From Streptomyces sp. Ru62 (GTDB lineage: Bacteria > Actinomycetota > Actinomycetes > Streptomycetales > Streptomycetaceae), in contig NZ_PQSU01000046.1 in the NCBI RefSeq assembly GCF_002920615.1, forward strand, positions 1 to 57,438: a DNA stretch of 57,438 nt, given 5' to 3'. Positions 1 through 7,497 of the stretch are shown here, in pieces; positions within the stretch are counted from its first letter, which is position 1, and each line of letters opens with the position of its first letter. Both the position numbers and the translations under genes were made by a program. The notes beneath the pieces are model-generated. The model saw only the letters and a program-made list of their open reading frames with translations, did not search any database and was not told the origin of the DNA.

Positions 1-370
1 GGGGGAACGACTCCGTGGCCGACGCACGGCCGAGCACGAGCTGTGCGCGGCCGTGCGACACGGCGTCCAGCGTCGAGAAGTCGTGGTAGAGCCGCACGGG
101 ATCGTTGGTGCTGAGCACCGTCACCGACGTTCCCAGGCGGATGCGTTCGGTGGCGGTGGCCACAGCGCCGAGCAGGACGGGGGTGGCGCTGTCGACGTGG
201 CCCGGCCGGTAGTGCTCGCCGATGCTGAACACGTCCAGTCCCGCGGCCTCGGCGCGCTTCGCCTCCTCGACGAGCAGCCGGACGGTCTCGGCGTCGCCGA
301 GTGTCCGGCCGCCGTCCGAGGCGACCTCCCCGAACGAGTTCAAACCTATCTCGAAGGCCGGGGTCGTCAT
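1..370 (-). CDS. LLM-class flavin-dependent oxidoreductase (N-terminal part only)
   Basis: Read from an ATG at 370 towards the window edge; 123 residues are visible and the gene continues outside. The frame shows the bacterial luciferase-like pattern: an N-terminal beta strand (FEIGLNSFGEV), then AGLDVFSIGEHY, then TSVTVLSTNDPVRLYHDF and the GRAQLVLGR motif. Members of this family are FMN- or F420-dependent monooxygenases or reductases acting in the cytosol; the substrate cannot be told from this part. It diverges from the membrane-protein gene at 559, and two short palindromes lie in the shared upstream region. Family assignment is firm; function is open. Confidence 0.85.
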   Translation of the reverse strand, partial: MTTPAFEIGLNSFGEVASDGGRTLGDAETVRLLVEEAKRAEAAGLDVFSIGEHYRPGHVDSATPVLLGAVATATERIRLGTSVTVLSTNDPVRLYHDFSTLDAVSHGRAQLVLGRASATESFP

Positions 371-423
371 GGTGTCCTCCTCGGGCAGCCTCGCTGCGGC
401 AGTCCACTGTCCACCACATCTAT

Positions 424-435
424 TTGACTCGTCAA
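424..435. promoter_or_regulatory. Palindrome TTGAC-N2-GTCAA upstream of the LLM gene
   Basis: A perfect 5+5 inverted repeat with a 2-bp spacer lies 54 bp upstream of the LLM start. Near copies occur at 506-517 and 7449-7460, each upstream of a gene start, so it is probably the operator of a dimeric regulator. The TetR fragment at 7081 is a possible former owner (inference). Confidence 0.45.
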
Positions 436-505
436 GTACCTATGGCGTCGGCCGCATGTCGACTCCGGTGCTCCGCCGGAGAGATCGCGGACATGAACTA
501 CTTGC

Positions 506-517
506 TTGACGGATCAA
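506..517. promoter_or_regulatory. Second copy of the TTGAC-N2-RTCAA box
   Basis: TTGACGGATCAA differs from the perfect palindrome at 424 in one arm position. It lies 42 bp upstream of the GTG at 559. With the site at 424 it brackets the divergent promoter region. Confidence 0.4.
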
Positions 518-558
518 ATAATGCAATGGTTGCCAGGTCAAGTTAGTGAGGTGACCAA

Positions 559-1332
559 GTGGTAACCCACACCACGAAACCGCACGGCTCCACCGATTTG
601 GCGTCCGAGCGCCGGCAGGCACACCGTCCGCGCGACGCCCGGCACGGGCAGGAGACCGTCACCCGCAGGACCCTGAGGCACCTGGCGACCGGGGCCGCGG
701 CGCTCGCACTGCTCCACGCGGCTCTCCTCGGCGTCTCCTCCGCGGCCGACTCCCCGCTGGAACCCGACCGGCTGGACACGGCGCAGACCATGGCTGTCGT
801 CCGCCTCCTCGCTCCCTGGCCGTTGACGGCCCTGGTGCTGTTGTGGCTGGCACACCAGCGGCCGGCGGCCTACGCCCGCGCCGCTCTCGCACTGCTGTCG
901 GCGGGCGCGGCCGGGCTCGCCTACACCAACTGGATGCCTCTCGATCACCTCCCGGCTCGTGAGGGCAGCCTCCTCGGCGACTACCTGGCCATGCCCGGTG
1001 CGCTGACGGGGTGGTGCCTGCTGATCGCGCTCGGGGTCATCGGCGCGGTCTCGTCGACCCGAGCGCGTGTCGCCGTCATGACCACGGCGCTGGGCGCCGT
1101 CGCGATGTCCGTCCTGACCACGGAGCACATCGGGCTCGCCGTCACGTTCGCCGCGGGGGTGCCGCTGGTGAGCTGGCTCCTCGCGGGACGCCTCTCGCGC
1201 CGGGGCACACGGACCCGCGGCCCCGCGGACGCCTGGGAGCCGGAAGGCCGGGCCGAGCCGGTGCGCGGGCGCGCCGGAACCCGGAAGCGCCTACCGGGCG
1301 CGGCCTCCGCGGCCCTGCGGCAGGCGGGCTGA
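559..1332 (+). CDS. Hypothetical multi-pass membrane protein
   Basis: A 257-residue protein from a GTG preceded by GAGG at about 549. The first 35 or so residues are polar and basic, followed by roughly six hydrophobic segments (about residues 41-60, 80-98, 105-122, 143-165, 168-184 and 188-207) and a basic, proline- and glycine-rich tail. I recognise no family motif. A shorter start further inside the polar N-terminus is possible. The gene ends 5 bp before the DedA gene, so the two are probably co-transcribed and may both act in the membrane. Confidence 0.6.
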   Translation: MVTHTTKPHGSTDLASERRQAHRPRDARHGQETVTRRTLRHLATGAAALALLHAALLGVSSAADSPLEPDRLDTAQTMAVVRLLAPWPLTALVLLWLAHQRPAAYARAALALLSAGAAGLAYTNWMPLDHLPAREGSLLGDYLAMPGALTGWCLLIALGVIGAVSSTRARVAVMTTALGAVAMSVLTTEHIGLAVTFAAGVPLVSWLLAGRLSRRGTRTRGPADAWEPEGRAEPVRGRAGTRKRLPGAASAALRQAG

Positions 1333-1337
1333 CGGCC

Positions 1338-2030
1338 ATGCACCCCGACCGTGTGATCGAGGCGGCCGGATGGTGGACGTACGCCGCGGTGTTCGTCCTC
1401 ACGGCCGGCGAGACCAGCGCCTTCATCGGCCTTCTGGTGCCCGGCGAGACGGCCGTCCTGCTGGCGTCGGCCGTCGCCGGCCGGGGCGAGCTGAACGCCC
1501 CCCTTCTCGCGGCCGTCGTGGTCGCGGGCGCCGTCACCGGCGACAACCTCGGCTACGCCCTGGGCCGCAGGTGTGCGCGGCGGCCCGGCCGGCGGCCCCT
1601 CAGAGCCCTCGTCGGCCACCGTGACGGACGAGCGCGGGCTTTCCTGGCCCGCCACGGCGGAGCCGCGGTGTTCGCGGGCAAGTTCATCGGGTTCGCGAGG
1701 ACCTTCCTGCCCTACGCCGCCGGCTCGTCGGGCATGCCCTACCGGCGCTTCCTTCTCTACAGCACCACGGCGTCGCTGGTCTGGGGCACCGGAACGGTAC
1801 TGCTGGGCTTCTTCGCCGGTGCCGCCGCGACCGGACTGCTGCGCACGGCCGGCGCGGTGGCCGTCGCCGCGGTGGCGGCCGTAACGGTTCCGGCACTCGT
1901 CGTCCACGTCGTCGCACGACGCCGGCGCCACCGGCCGGTCACCAGGTCCAGGATCGTGGCGTGCGGCGGACCGCGGCGCCCGCCGGCGCGGGGCGCTGCA
2001 CGTGAGTTCACCCAGGCACAGGAGAGATGA
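1338..2030 (+). CDS. DedA-family membrane protein
   Basis: A 230-residue protein. It shows the DedA/SNARE-associated hallmarks: FIGLLVPGE near residues 30-38, then a GKFIGFARTFLPYAAG segment around 115-130 followed by MPYRRFLLYS. This matches the conserved arginine-containing re-entrant region of the family, whose members act in the cytoplasmic membrane as lipid-carrier flippases or in proton-dependent membrane homeostasis. There are about five hydrophobic segments and a long basic C-terminal tail. The ATG at 1338 follows the upstream gene directly, and a small frameshifted gene starts 3 bp after the stop. Confidence 0.85.
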   Translation: MHPDRVIEAAGWWTYAAVFVLTAGETSAFIGLLVPGETAVLLASAVAGRGELNAPLLAAVVVAGAVTGDNLGYALGRRCARRPGRRPLRALVGHRDGRARAFLARHGGAAVFAGKFIGFARTFLPYAAGSSGMPYRRFLLYSTTASLVWGTGTVLLGFFAGAAATGLLRTAGAVAVAAVAAVTVPALVVHVVARRRRHRPVTRSRIVACGGPRRPPARGAAREFTQAQER

Positions 2031-2033
2031 GTC

Positions 2034-2302
2034 ATGCCCTTCGAGGCTGCGGACTGGGCGGCCTGGCGGGTGGGCCGGCTGCGATCCGCGCCGCCGCTGC
2101 CGGCCGTCGATCCCATGGCGGACGGGGGCCGCGCCCTGACCGGTTTCCCCGCCACCGCGGACATGCTCAGCGGCCGGCTGCTCGACGCTGTCGCCCGGGG
2201 ACGGCAGGTGCTGTCCGCGGCACATGCGAGGAGCTGCTGGCTGACGAGACCAGCGCCGCGGGGGAGGCCCTGGCCGAGCTGGTCGAGGGCCGCCGCCGGT
2301 GA
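2034..2302 (+). pseudogene. Small conserved-type protein, frame broken near 2222
   Basis: AGGAGAG at 2018 precedes the ATG at 2034. The first about 63 residues (MPFEAADWAAWRVGRLR onward) look protein-like, then the frame turns into arginine/serine-rich shadow. The other forward frame continues sensibly from about 2225 as CEELLADETSAAGEALAELV and stops at 2302. One missing base near 2222 reunites both halves into a protein of about 89 residues. I do not know its function. It may be a real mutation or a sequencing deletion, since several other genes here show the same type of defect. Confidence 0.45.
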
Positions 2303-2436
2303 GTGAGCGCGGAGCAGCTCGTCGCACGCCACCCGGTGAATGCCGGCGCTGCCTCCGCCCAGTCTGACCGGCGGGGCGTCGGCGCTCCACGGCGGCCGTC
2401 AACGAGGACGCGGACTGAGACCGTGTCCCCTGTGGT

Positions 2437-2631
2437 GAGGTCGGCGCGGTCGTAGGCCTTGTCCGCATGCGGAGGCTGGGGCTTGAAGAACCGTTGGAAC
2501 CCGACCTGCCCCGGTCCACGGGCTCGGACCTGTGTGTTCGTCCTCTTGATGAGGCCGACGTCGTCTAGCCGGTGCAGCTCGGCCTGGTGCAGCCGGCCCC
2601 AGGCACCGGCTCTCGACCAGATCAGGAACCG
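2437..2631 (-). pseudogene. IS5-type transposase remnant
   Basis: On the minus strand the frame reads WSRAGAWGRLHQAELHRL and, about 50 residues later, HADKAYDRADL. These resemble the 'GVWDRLHEALL' and 'LADKAYDSR' segments of IS5-family transposases. The surrounding frame is degenerate, with no complete DDE domain and no recognisable terminal repeats. It is best read as a decayed fragment between the small gene at 2034 and the TetR gene. Confidence 0.4.
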
Positions 2632-2686
2632 CCGGTGAGCAGTCGAAACGGGCGATCCCGCAGAGGACCCGGTTCCGGGACACGTA

Positions 2687-3277
2687 TCAGGTGGCCGCAT
2701 CCGTGTCGTGTGACGTGTGCCGCGACAGCCGGGCGGTGACCGTCTCCAGCAGTTCGTCGGAGAACTCCGGGTCGTCCACGGCCCGGGCCATGAGCACGGC
2801 GCCGACGAGGGCGCTCAGGGTGACCATCGCGTCCGCCCGGGCGTCCTCCCTGTCGTCGTCGAGGCCGGCGATCAGGTCCAGGTAGGTGCGGACCTGCTTC
2901 TCGTAGGCCTCCTTGACGTCCTGGCCGCCGCGCGCGGCGGCGGCACCGAGGGTGACCAGCGCACAACCGGTGGCCGGTGCGTCCCGGTGCTGCTTGGCGA
3001 GGTAGGCCTCGATCAGGCCCGCCCGCGGATCCTCCTCGTTCTTCCGCGCGGACCGCTCCATCTTCGAGGTGCCCTCCGCCAGGGCGAAGGCGGCGGCCTG
3101 AGTGATCAGATCGTCCCGCGACCGGAAGTGCTTGTAGAAACCGCCGTGCGTCAGCCCGGCCTCGTTCATGAGCTCGGCGATCCCGGGGCGGGTGACGCCT
3201 TCGGCGCGGATCTTGCGTGAGGTGATCCGCAGCACCCGTTCACGGGTCGCCGCCTTCTCCGCCTGCGAGTGGCCCAT
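2687..3277 (-). CDS. TetR-family transcriptional regulator
   Basis: A 196-residue protein with the N-terminal TetR helix-turn-helix around residues 27-62 (GIAELMNEAGLTHGGFYKHF) and an all-helical ligand-binding C-terminus. Length is normal for the family. It diverges from the cysteine hydrolase/aldehyde dehydrogenase operon starting at 3449. The shared 171-bp gap holds two copies of a TGGATGAC-type element, one lying between the likely -35 and -10 of the operon promoter. It is therefore probably the local repressor, relieved by a pathway metabolite (inference). Confidence 0.88.
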   Translation of the reverse strand: MGHSQAEKAATRERVLRITSRKIRAEGVTRPGIAELMNEAGLTHGGFYKHFRSRDDLITQAAAFALAEGTSKMERSARKNEEDPRAGLIEAYLAKQHRDAPATGCALVTLGAAAARGGQDVKEAYEKQVRTYLDLIAGLDDDREDARADAMVTLSALVGAVLMARAVDDPEFSDELLETVTARLSRHTSHDTDAAT

Positions 3278-3323
3278 CAGACCCTGCCTTTCGTGGAGCG
3301 ACGCGGTGAGAACAACACGTCAC

Positions 3324-3340
3324 TGGATGACGTACATCAT
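3324..3340. promoter_or_regulatory. Operator-like repeat TGGATGACGTACATCAT
   Basis: This 17-bp element has dyad character (ATGACGTACATCAT). It recurs with few changes at 3389-3406. It lies 47 bp upstream of the TetR start, where it could block the regulator's own promoter. Confidence 0.5.
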
Positions 3341-3379
3341 ACACCTTCCCCCGTCAATACAAGCGTTTGACGTATCCGT

Positions 3380-3407
3380 TTGACTTTCTGGATGACCTAC
3401 GTAATCT
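3380..3407 (+). promoter_or_regulatory. Sigma-70-type promoter with embedded operator
   Basis: TTGACT at 3380-3385 and TAATCT at 3402-3407 are separated by 16 bp and face the cysteine hydrolase gene. The second TGGATGAC-type element (3389-3406) occupies the spacer and -10, the expected geometry for TetR repression. Confidence 0.5.
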
Positions 3408-3410
3408 GAA

Positions 3411-3436
3411 TTCTGGATGTTGCCAATCATCCAGAA
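3411..3436. promoter_or_regulatory. Perfect 9-bp inverted repeat in the leader
   Basis: TTCTGGATG (3411-3419) and CATCCAGAA (3428-3436) form a perfect palindrome with an 8-bp spacer, ending 12 bp before the GTG at 3449. The same TTCTGGATG also occurs at 3386-3394. It could be a further operator or a 5' UTR hairpin. Confidence 0.55.
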
Positions 3437-3448
3437 CGGAGCATCACC

Positions 3449-4078
3449 GTGACCCGGACCTACGACCCCCGTCGCACGGCCGTCTTGCTGGTCGACCCCT
3501 TCAACGACTTCCTCTCCGAGGGGGGCAAGATCTGGCCGCGCCTGGAACCCATCGCGCGGGAGGTGGGGCTGCTGGACCACCTGCGCTCCGTGGTCGCCTC
3601 CGCCCGCGAGCACGGCGTCCGCGTCGTGTTCGTCCCGCACCGCCGCTGGGAGCCTGGTGACTACGAGACGTGGGACCACCCCAACCCCACCCAGCTCGGC
3701 ATCATGGAGCGCCGCAGCTTCGCCCGCGGCACGTGGGGCGGCGCATTCCACCCCGACTTCCAGCCGCAGCCGGGTGAGCCCGTGGTCCAGGAGCACTGGG
3801 CACAGAGCGGCTTCGCCAACACCGATCTCGACTTCCAGCTCAAGCAGCACGGCATCACCCACGTGGTGCTCGTCGGTCTGCTGGCGAACACGTGCATCGA
3901 GTCCACCGGCCGCTTCGCCATGGAACTCGGCTACCACGTGACGCTGGTGCGCGACGCCACCGCGGCGTTCCTGCCCGAGATGATGCACGCCGCGCACGAG
4001 CTGAACGGCCCCACCTACGCCCACGCCATCACCACCACCGACGAGCTCACCACCGCGTTCAAGGGAGCACCCGCATGA
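3449..4078 (+). CDS. Isochorismatase-family cysteine hydrolase, catalytic Lys position is Gln
   Basis: A 209-residue protein of the isochorismatase-like fold, whose members hydrolyse amides or vinyl ethers through an Asp-Lys-Cys triad. Asp16 (LLVDPFNDF) and Cys149 (LLANTCIEST) are visible. The residue in the usual lysine position, however, is Gln114 (VVQEHW), whereas the paralogue at 6447 has VIKEHW. The cis-peptide region and C-terminus look normal. GTG start at 3449; the stop overlaps the ATG of the aldehyde dehydrogenase by 4 bp, so the two are translationally coupled. Family assignment is firm. The Gln suggests altered or lost hydrolase activity. Confidence 0.85.
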   Translation: MTRTYDPRRTAVLLVDPFNDFLSEGGKIWPRLEPIAREVGLLDHLRSVVASAREHGVRVVFVPHRRWEPGDYETWDHPNPTQLGIMERRSFARGTWGGAFHPDFQPQPGEPVVQEHWAQSGFANTDLDFQLKQHGITHVVLVGLLANTCIESTGRFAMELGYHVTLVRDATAAFLPEMMHAAHELNGPTYAHAITTTDELTTAFKGAPA

Positions 4079-5652
4079 TCCTCACCGGAGACCTGCTGAT
4101 CGGAGCGTCCCGGGTGCCCGCGACCGCGGGAACCATGAAGGCGCTCAACCCCGCCACCGGAGAACTCATCGAGCCCGAGTTCGCCTTCGGCGGCGCGGCC
4201 GAGGCCGACCGCGCGGTCCGCCTGGCCGACGAGGCGTTCGACAGCTACAGCCACACCGGCCTGGCCGAACGCGCCGCCTTCCTCGAACTCGTCGCGGACA
4301 AGCTGGAGGCGGTCAAGGACGAACTCGCCGCACGTCTGGAGCTGGAGACCGGCCTCCCGGCCGCCCAGTTCGAGGGCGAGGCCGTGCGGACCGCCGGCGT
4401 GTTCCGCAAGTTCGCCGTCGTCGTCCGCAAGGGCCGCTTCCTCCAGGCGACCATCGACCCCGCGCAGCCCGACCGGCAGCCCGCACCGCGCCTGGACCAC
4501 CGGCTGCAGAAGGTCGCCCTCGGCCCGGTCGTGGTCTTCGGCGCCAGCAACTTCCCGATCTCCTACTCGGCGGCGGGCGGCGACGTCGCCTCGGCACTGG
4601 CGGCCGGCTGCCCCGTCATCGTGAAAGCCCACAACGCGCACCCCGGCGCCTCCGAGATCGAGGGCCGGGTCATCCAGGAGGCCGTCGCCGAGGCCGGTCT
4701 GCACGAGGGCGTCTTCTCCCTCGTCCGCGGCGCGGGCAACGAGATCGGTGAGGCGCTGGTGGACCACCCCCTGGTCCGGGCGGTCACCTTCACCGGCTCA
4801 GAGATCGGCGGCATGGCCCTGTACCGCCGGGGCCGGAAGCGCCCCGACCCTATCCCGGTCTTCACCGAGATGACCAGCGTCAACCCGACCTTCGTACTGC
4901 CCGCCGCCCTGGCGGCACGCGGAGCGGAGATCGGCAACGGCCTGGTCCAGCGGGCCATGTACAACGTCGGGCAGGCCTGCCTGAAGCCGGCCGTCCTCCT
5001 CGCCGTCGACGGACCCGGCTTCCGGGAACTGCGGGACGCAGCGGCCGCCGAGGTGGAGAAGGTGGCCGCGCGGACCATGCTCACGCCCGGCATCCACGAC
5101 GCCTTCACCCGCAACGCGCAGCGCCTCGAGGACGAGGGTGCCACCCGGATCGCCGCGGGAGCGGCCCCGAACGGCGCGTGGGACGGCCAGTCCCAGCTGT
5201 ACGAAGTCAGCGGCGACCGGTTCCTCGCCGAGCCGGCCCTGCGCGAGGAGGTCTTCGGCCCCGCAATCCTGCTGGTACGGCTGGCCGGACCGGAACAGCT
5301 GCCGGAGGTGGCCCGCGCCTTCCGCGGACAGCTCTCGGCCACCCTCCACGCCGACGCCGCCGACCGCACCGAGGCCGAGCAGCTCCTGCCGGTGCTGGAG
5401 CGCCGCACGGGACGCATCGTGTTCAACGCCTTCTCGATCCCGCAGGAAGTCACCTACGCCACCACCCACGGCGGTCCGTTCCCGGCCACCTCCGACAGCC
5501 GCTTCACCTCCGTCGGCATGGGCGCGATCGAGCGGTTCATACGGCCGGTCACCTACCAGAACTTCCCCGACGAACTTCTCCCGCAGCCGCTGCGGGAGGC
5601 CAACCCGCTGAACCTGTGGCGGGTCGTCGACGGCGAACTCACCCAGGACTGA
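4075..5652 (+). CDS. Aldehyde dehydrogenase, alpha-ketoglutarate semialdehyde type
   Basis: A 525-residue NAD(P)-dependent aldehyde dehydrogenase. It resembles the 2,5-dioxovalerate (alpha-ketoglutaric semialdehyde) dehydrogenase subfamily: GASNFPIS near residue 156, AAGGDVASALAAGCPVIVKAH at 167-185, VTFTGS at 237, the general base Glu265 in PVFTEMTSVNP, and the nucleophile Cys302 in VGQACLKPA. The ATG at 4075 lies inside the stop of the cysteine hydrolase, so they form an operon. The subfamily oxidises dicarboxylic semialdehydes to central metabolites; the substrate here is unproven. Confidence 0.85.
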   Translation: MILTGDLLIGASRVPATAGTMKALNPATGELIEPEFAFGGAAEADRAVRLADEAFDSYSHTGLAERAAFLELVADKLEAVKDELAARLELETGLPAAQFEGEAVRTAGVFRKFAVVVRKGRFLQATIDPAQPDRQPAPRLDHRLQKVALGPVVVFGASNFPISYSAAGGDVASALAAGCPVIVKAHNAHPGASEIEGRVIQEAVAEAGLHEGVFSLVRGAGNEIGEALVDHPLVRAVTFTGSEIGGMALYRRGRKRPDPIPVFTEMTSVNPTFVLPAALAARGAEIGNGLVQRAMYNVGQACLKPAVLLAVDGPGFRELRDAAAAEVEKVAARTMLTPGIHDAFTRNAQRLEDEGATRIAAGAAPNGAWDGQSQLYEVSGDRFLAEPALREEVFGPAILLVRLAGPEQLPEVARAFRGQLSATLHADAADRTEAEQLLPVLERRTGRIVFNAFSIPQEVTYATTHGGPFPATSDSRFTSVGMGAIERFIRPVTYQNFPDELLPQPLREANPLNLWRVVDGELTQD

Positions 5653-5663
5653 ACCGCCCCCAC

Positions 5664-5689
5664 GGCCCCGTCCGCCACCGGACGGGGCC
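5664..5689 (+). terminator. 11-bp perfect hairpin after the dehydrogenase
   Basis: GGCCCCGTCCG, a CCAC loop and CGGACGGGGCC form a perfect stem 12 bp after the dehydrogenase stop. There is no U-run, as is common in Streptomyces. The next gene starts 54 bp downstream with its own strong ribosome site, so the hairpin may attenuate rather than fully stop transcription. Confidence 0.65.
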
Positions 5690-5742
5690 CGTCCCGCCCC
5701 GGAACAGGGGGATCGCTCCCCACCAAGGAAAGGAGCCCTTCC

Positions 5743-6228
5743 GTGACCGCCACCGACCAAGCCGCCGCGGACGACGCACGCGAGGCCCGCGAGGAGGTGC
5801 GCCGCAGACTGCTCGGCGCATGGCAGCTCCTGTCGTACACCGCCGAAAGCTCCGACGGAGAGGTCATCCATCCCCTCGGACCCGCTCCGTACGGCCTGAT
5901 CGTCTACACCCCTGAGGGCTACATGTCCGCCCAGCTGGGGCGCGGCGACCGCCCGCCCCTGGGATCGGCGCGCCTGGAGGACGCGGAGGCTGGCGAACTG
6001 GCGCGGGCGGCGGCCGGCTACGTCTCCTACGGCGGGCCGTTCGAGGTCGTGGATCCCACCACCGTCGAGCACCACGTCACCACCAGCCTCTTCCCGAACT
6101 GGATCGGGCGGTCCCAGGTCCGCACGGTCCGTTTCGCCGGTTCGTTCCTCCGGCTCGGCCTCGCCACTCCCACGCGGCTGTGGGGTGCGGACCGCACGGC
6201 CGAACTCACCTGGCACAGGCTGACCTGA
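5743..6228 (+). CDS. Lipocalin-like domain protein
   Basis: A 161-residue protein starting at GTG 5743 after AAAGGAG at 5729. The sequence from residue 23 (LLGAWQLLSYTAES, PYGLIVYTPEGYMSAQL, then VEHHVTTSLFPNWIG and ELTWHRL at the end) matches the lipocalin-like domain found in many actinobacterial and fungal catabolic clusters. It forms a small beta barrel likely to bind a hydrophobic ligand. It follows the aldehyde dehydrogenase and probably shares its transcript. No catalytic residues can be named. Confidence 0.75.
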   Translation: MTATDQAAADDAREAREEVRRRLLGAWQLLSYTAESSDGEVIHPLGPAPYGLIVYTPEGYMSAQLGRGDRPPLGSARLEDAEAGELARAAAGYVSYGGPFEVVDPTTVEHHVTTSLFPNWIGRSQVRTVRFAGSFLRLGLATPTRLWGADRTAELTWHRLT

Positions 6229-6446
6229 CGAGCGCCGGTGAGGGACCCCCGCCCGCCGGCCCCGCGGCGTTGTCCCTCCCGCCGGCAGCCCCCGCGGGAT
6301 ACGGAGGTCGTCACTCACTCATAGGGTGTAGTGGACTTTCACGGCTCGGCGCACCGGTGTGTACGTCGCCTTCACGGCCGCACGGAACACCGAGGGCCGA
6401 GGTCGCTCACGCTGCACGACTCATGTACGACCCTGCTCGGACTGCC

Positions 6447-7074
6447 ATGACCGAAACCTACGATCCCCGGCACACGGTGATCTGTCTCGTCGACCCGTAC
6501 AACGACTTCCTCTCCGAGGGGGGGCAAGGTCTGGCCCGCGGTCAGGCGTGTCGCTGTGGAGGTGGGGCTGCTGGACAACCTCCGGGCCATCGTCGCGGCG
6601 GGACGGGAGAGCGACGTCCGCGTCTTCTTCGTGCCCCACCGCCGCTGGCGGGAGGGGGACTACGACGGCTGGGCCTACCCGAACCCCACCCAGCAGGCCG
6701 TCCGCACGAAGCACACCTTCGCCGACGGCACGTGGGGCGGTGAGTTCCATCCCGACCTCCAGCCCGCGGACACGGACGTCGTCATCAAGGAGCACTGGGC
6801 CCAGAGCGGCTTCGCCAACACCGATCTGGACTTCCAGCTCAAGCAGCACGGCATCACACACGTCGTCCTCATCGGGCTGCTCGCCAACACCTGCATCGAG
6901 TCCACCGGCCGATTCGCCATGGAGCTGGGCTACCACGTGACCCTCGTCCGCGACGCCACCGCCGCTTTCACACCCGAGATGATGCACGCTGCCCACGAAC
7001 TCAACGGGCCCACCTTCGCCCACAGCATCACCACGGCACAGGGCCTCGTGCGGGTCCTGAAGAACAGCAGGTAG
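6447..7074 (+). pseudogene. Second isochorismatase-family cysteine hydrolase, +1 frameshift in a G7 run
   Basis: The ATG at 6447 begins a close paralogue of the gene at 3449 (YDPRHTVICLVDPYNDFLSEGG). The frame breaks at a run of seven G (6518-6524), where the paralogue has six. One base fewer restores a continuous 208-residue protein to the stop at 7074. This copy keeps the complete Asp-Lys-Cys set (VIKEHW, LLANTCIEST), unlike its sibling. It lies 218 bp after the lipocalin gene. The frameshift may be a sequencing error, a true null mutation or slippage-prone expression; these cannot be separated here. Confidence 0.75.
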
Positions 7075-7080
7075 CGCGAC

Positions 7081-7296
7081 TCAGCGGGTGAGCGGCGCCG
7101 CGTCGAGCAGAACCGCCGCCGGACCGCGGGCGGTCGTGGCGGCGGCGGGGTCACGGTCCATCCGCGCGGCCTGACACGCGCCGTCGTAGAGCAGCTGGAG
7201 CTGTCGGGCCAGCTCCTCCGGCTCGGCGTACCCGCACGCGGCGGCCAGTTCGGCGAACAGCTCACGCACCCAGGACCGATAGGCCTCGGCGCCCAT
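7081..7296 (-). pseudogene. TetR regulator reduced to its C-terminal part
   Basis: The 71 codons from the ATG at 7296 encode helical sequence typical of the end of a TetR ligand-binding domain (YRSWVRELFAELAAACGYAEP, then LLYDGACQAARMD). No helix-turn-helix is present upstream in any frame. A 14-bp palindrome abuts the start codon, as if a deletion joined the regulator's operator to its C-terminal half. It is convergent with the frameshifted hydrolase and upstream of the SDR gene it may once have controlled. Confidence 0.6.
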
Positions 7297-7299
7297 ATT

Positions 7300-7313
7300 A
7301 GACAGATCTGTCT
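7300..7313. promoter_or_regulatory. Perfect 14-bp palindrome AGACAGATCTGTCT
   Basis: This is the classic form of an AcrR/TetR-type operator. It lies 4 bp upstream of the start of the TetR fragment. Confidence 0.5.
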
Positions 7314-7428
7314 GCCGCGTGGGGTGCCGACAGGGTGAGACATGTCGCAGTGCGTCGGCTGTGAGTACGGTCACGGCGTGCCGGCGCGGTCCTGGATCGC
7401 TTGACGCTCGCCCGGTGCAGGCGCAAGC

Positions 7429-7444
7429 TTGCTTCGTCAAGCAA
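7429..7444. promoter_or_regulatory. MarR-type box TTGCT-N6-AGCAA upstream of the first SDR
   Basis: TTGCTTCGTCAAGCAA has perfect 5-bp arms. Matching boxes lie at 26660 and 27374 around the twin MarR genes, with a half-conserved one at 8462. It lies 54 bp before the SDR start, so it probably places this gene in the MarR regulon. Confidence 0.6.
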
Positions 7445-7448
7445 ATGA

Positions 7449-7460
7449 TTGATCAGTCAA
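7449..7460. promoter_or_regulatory. Third TTGAY-N2-GTCAA box
   Basis: TTGATCAGTCAA resembles the boxes at 424 and 506 with one arm mismatch. It sits 4 bp after the MarR-type box, giving the SDR promoter two adjacent operator-like sites. Confidence 0.4.
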
Positions 7461-7497
7461 GGACCGGTCCCGGCATCCTGAGACAAGGAGAATCGCG

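Noticed and set aside
981..2519. Minus-strand open frame of about 512 codons
   Set aside because: Antisense to the membrane-protein and DedA genes; composition is Arg/Gly/Gln-rich without motifs.
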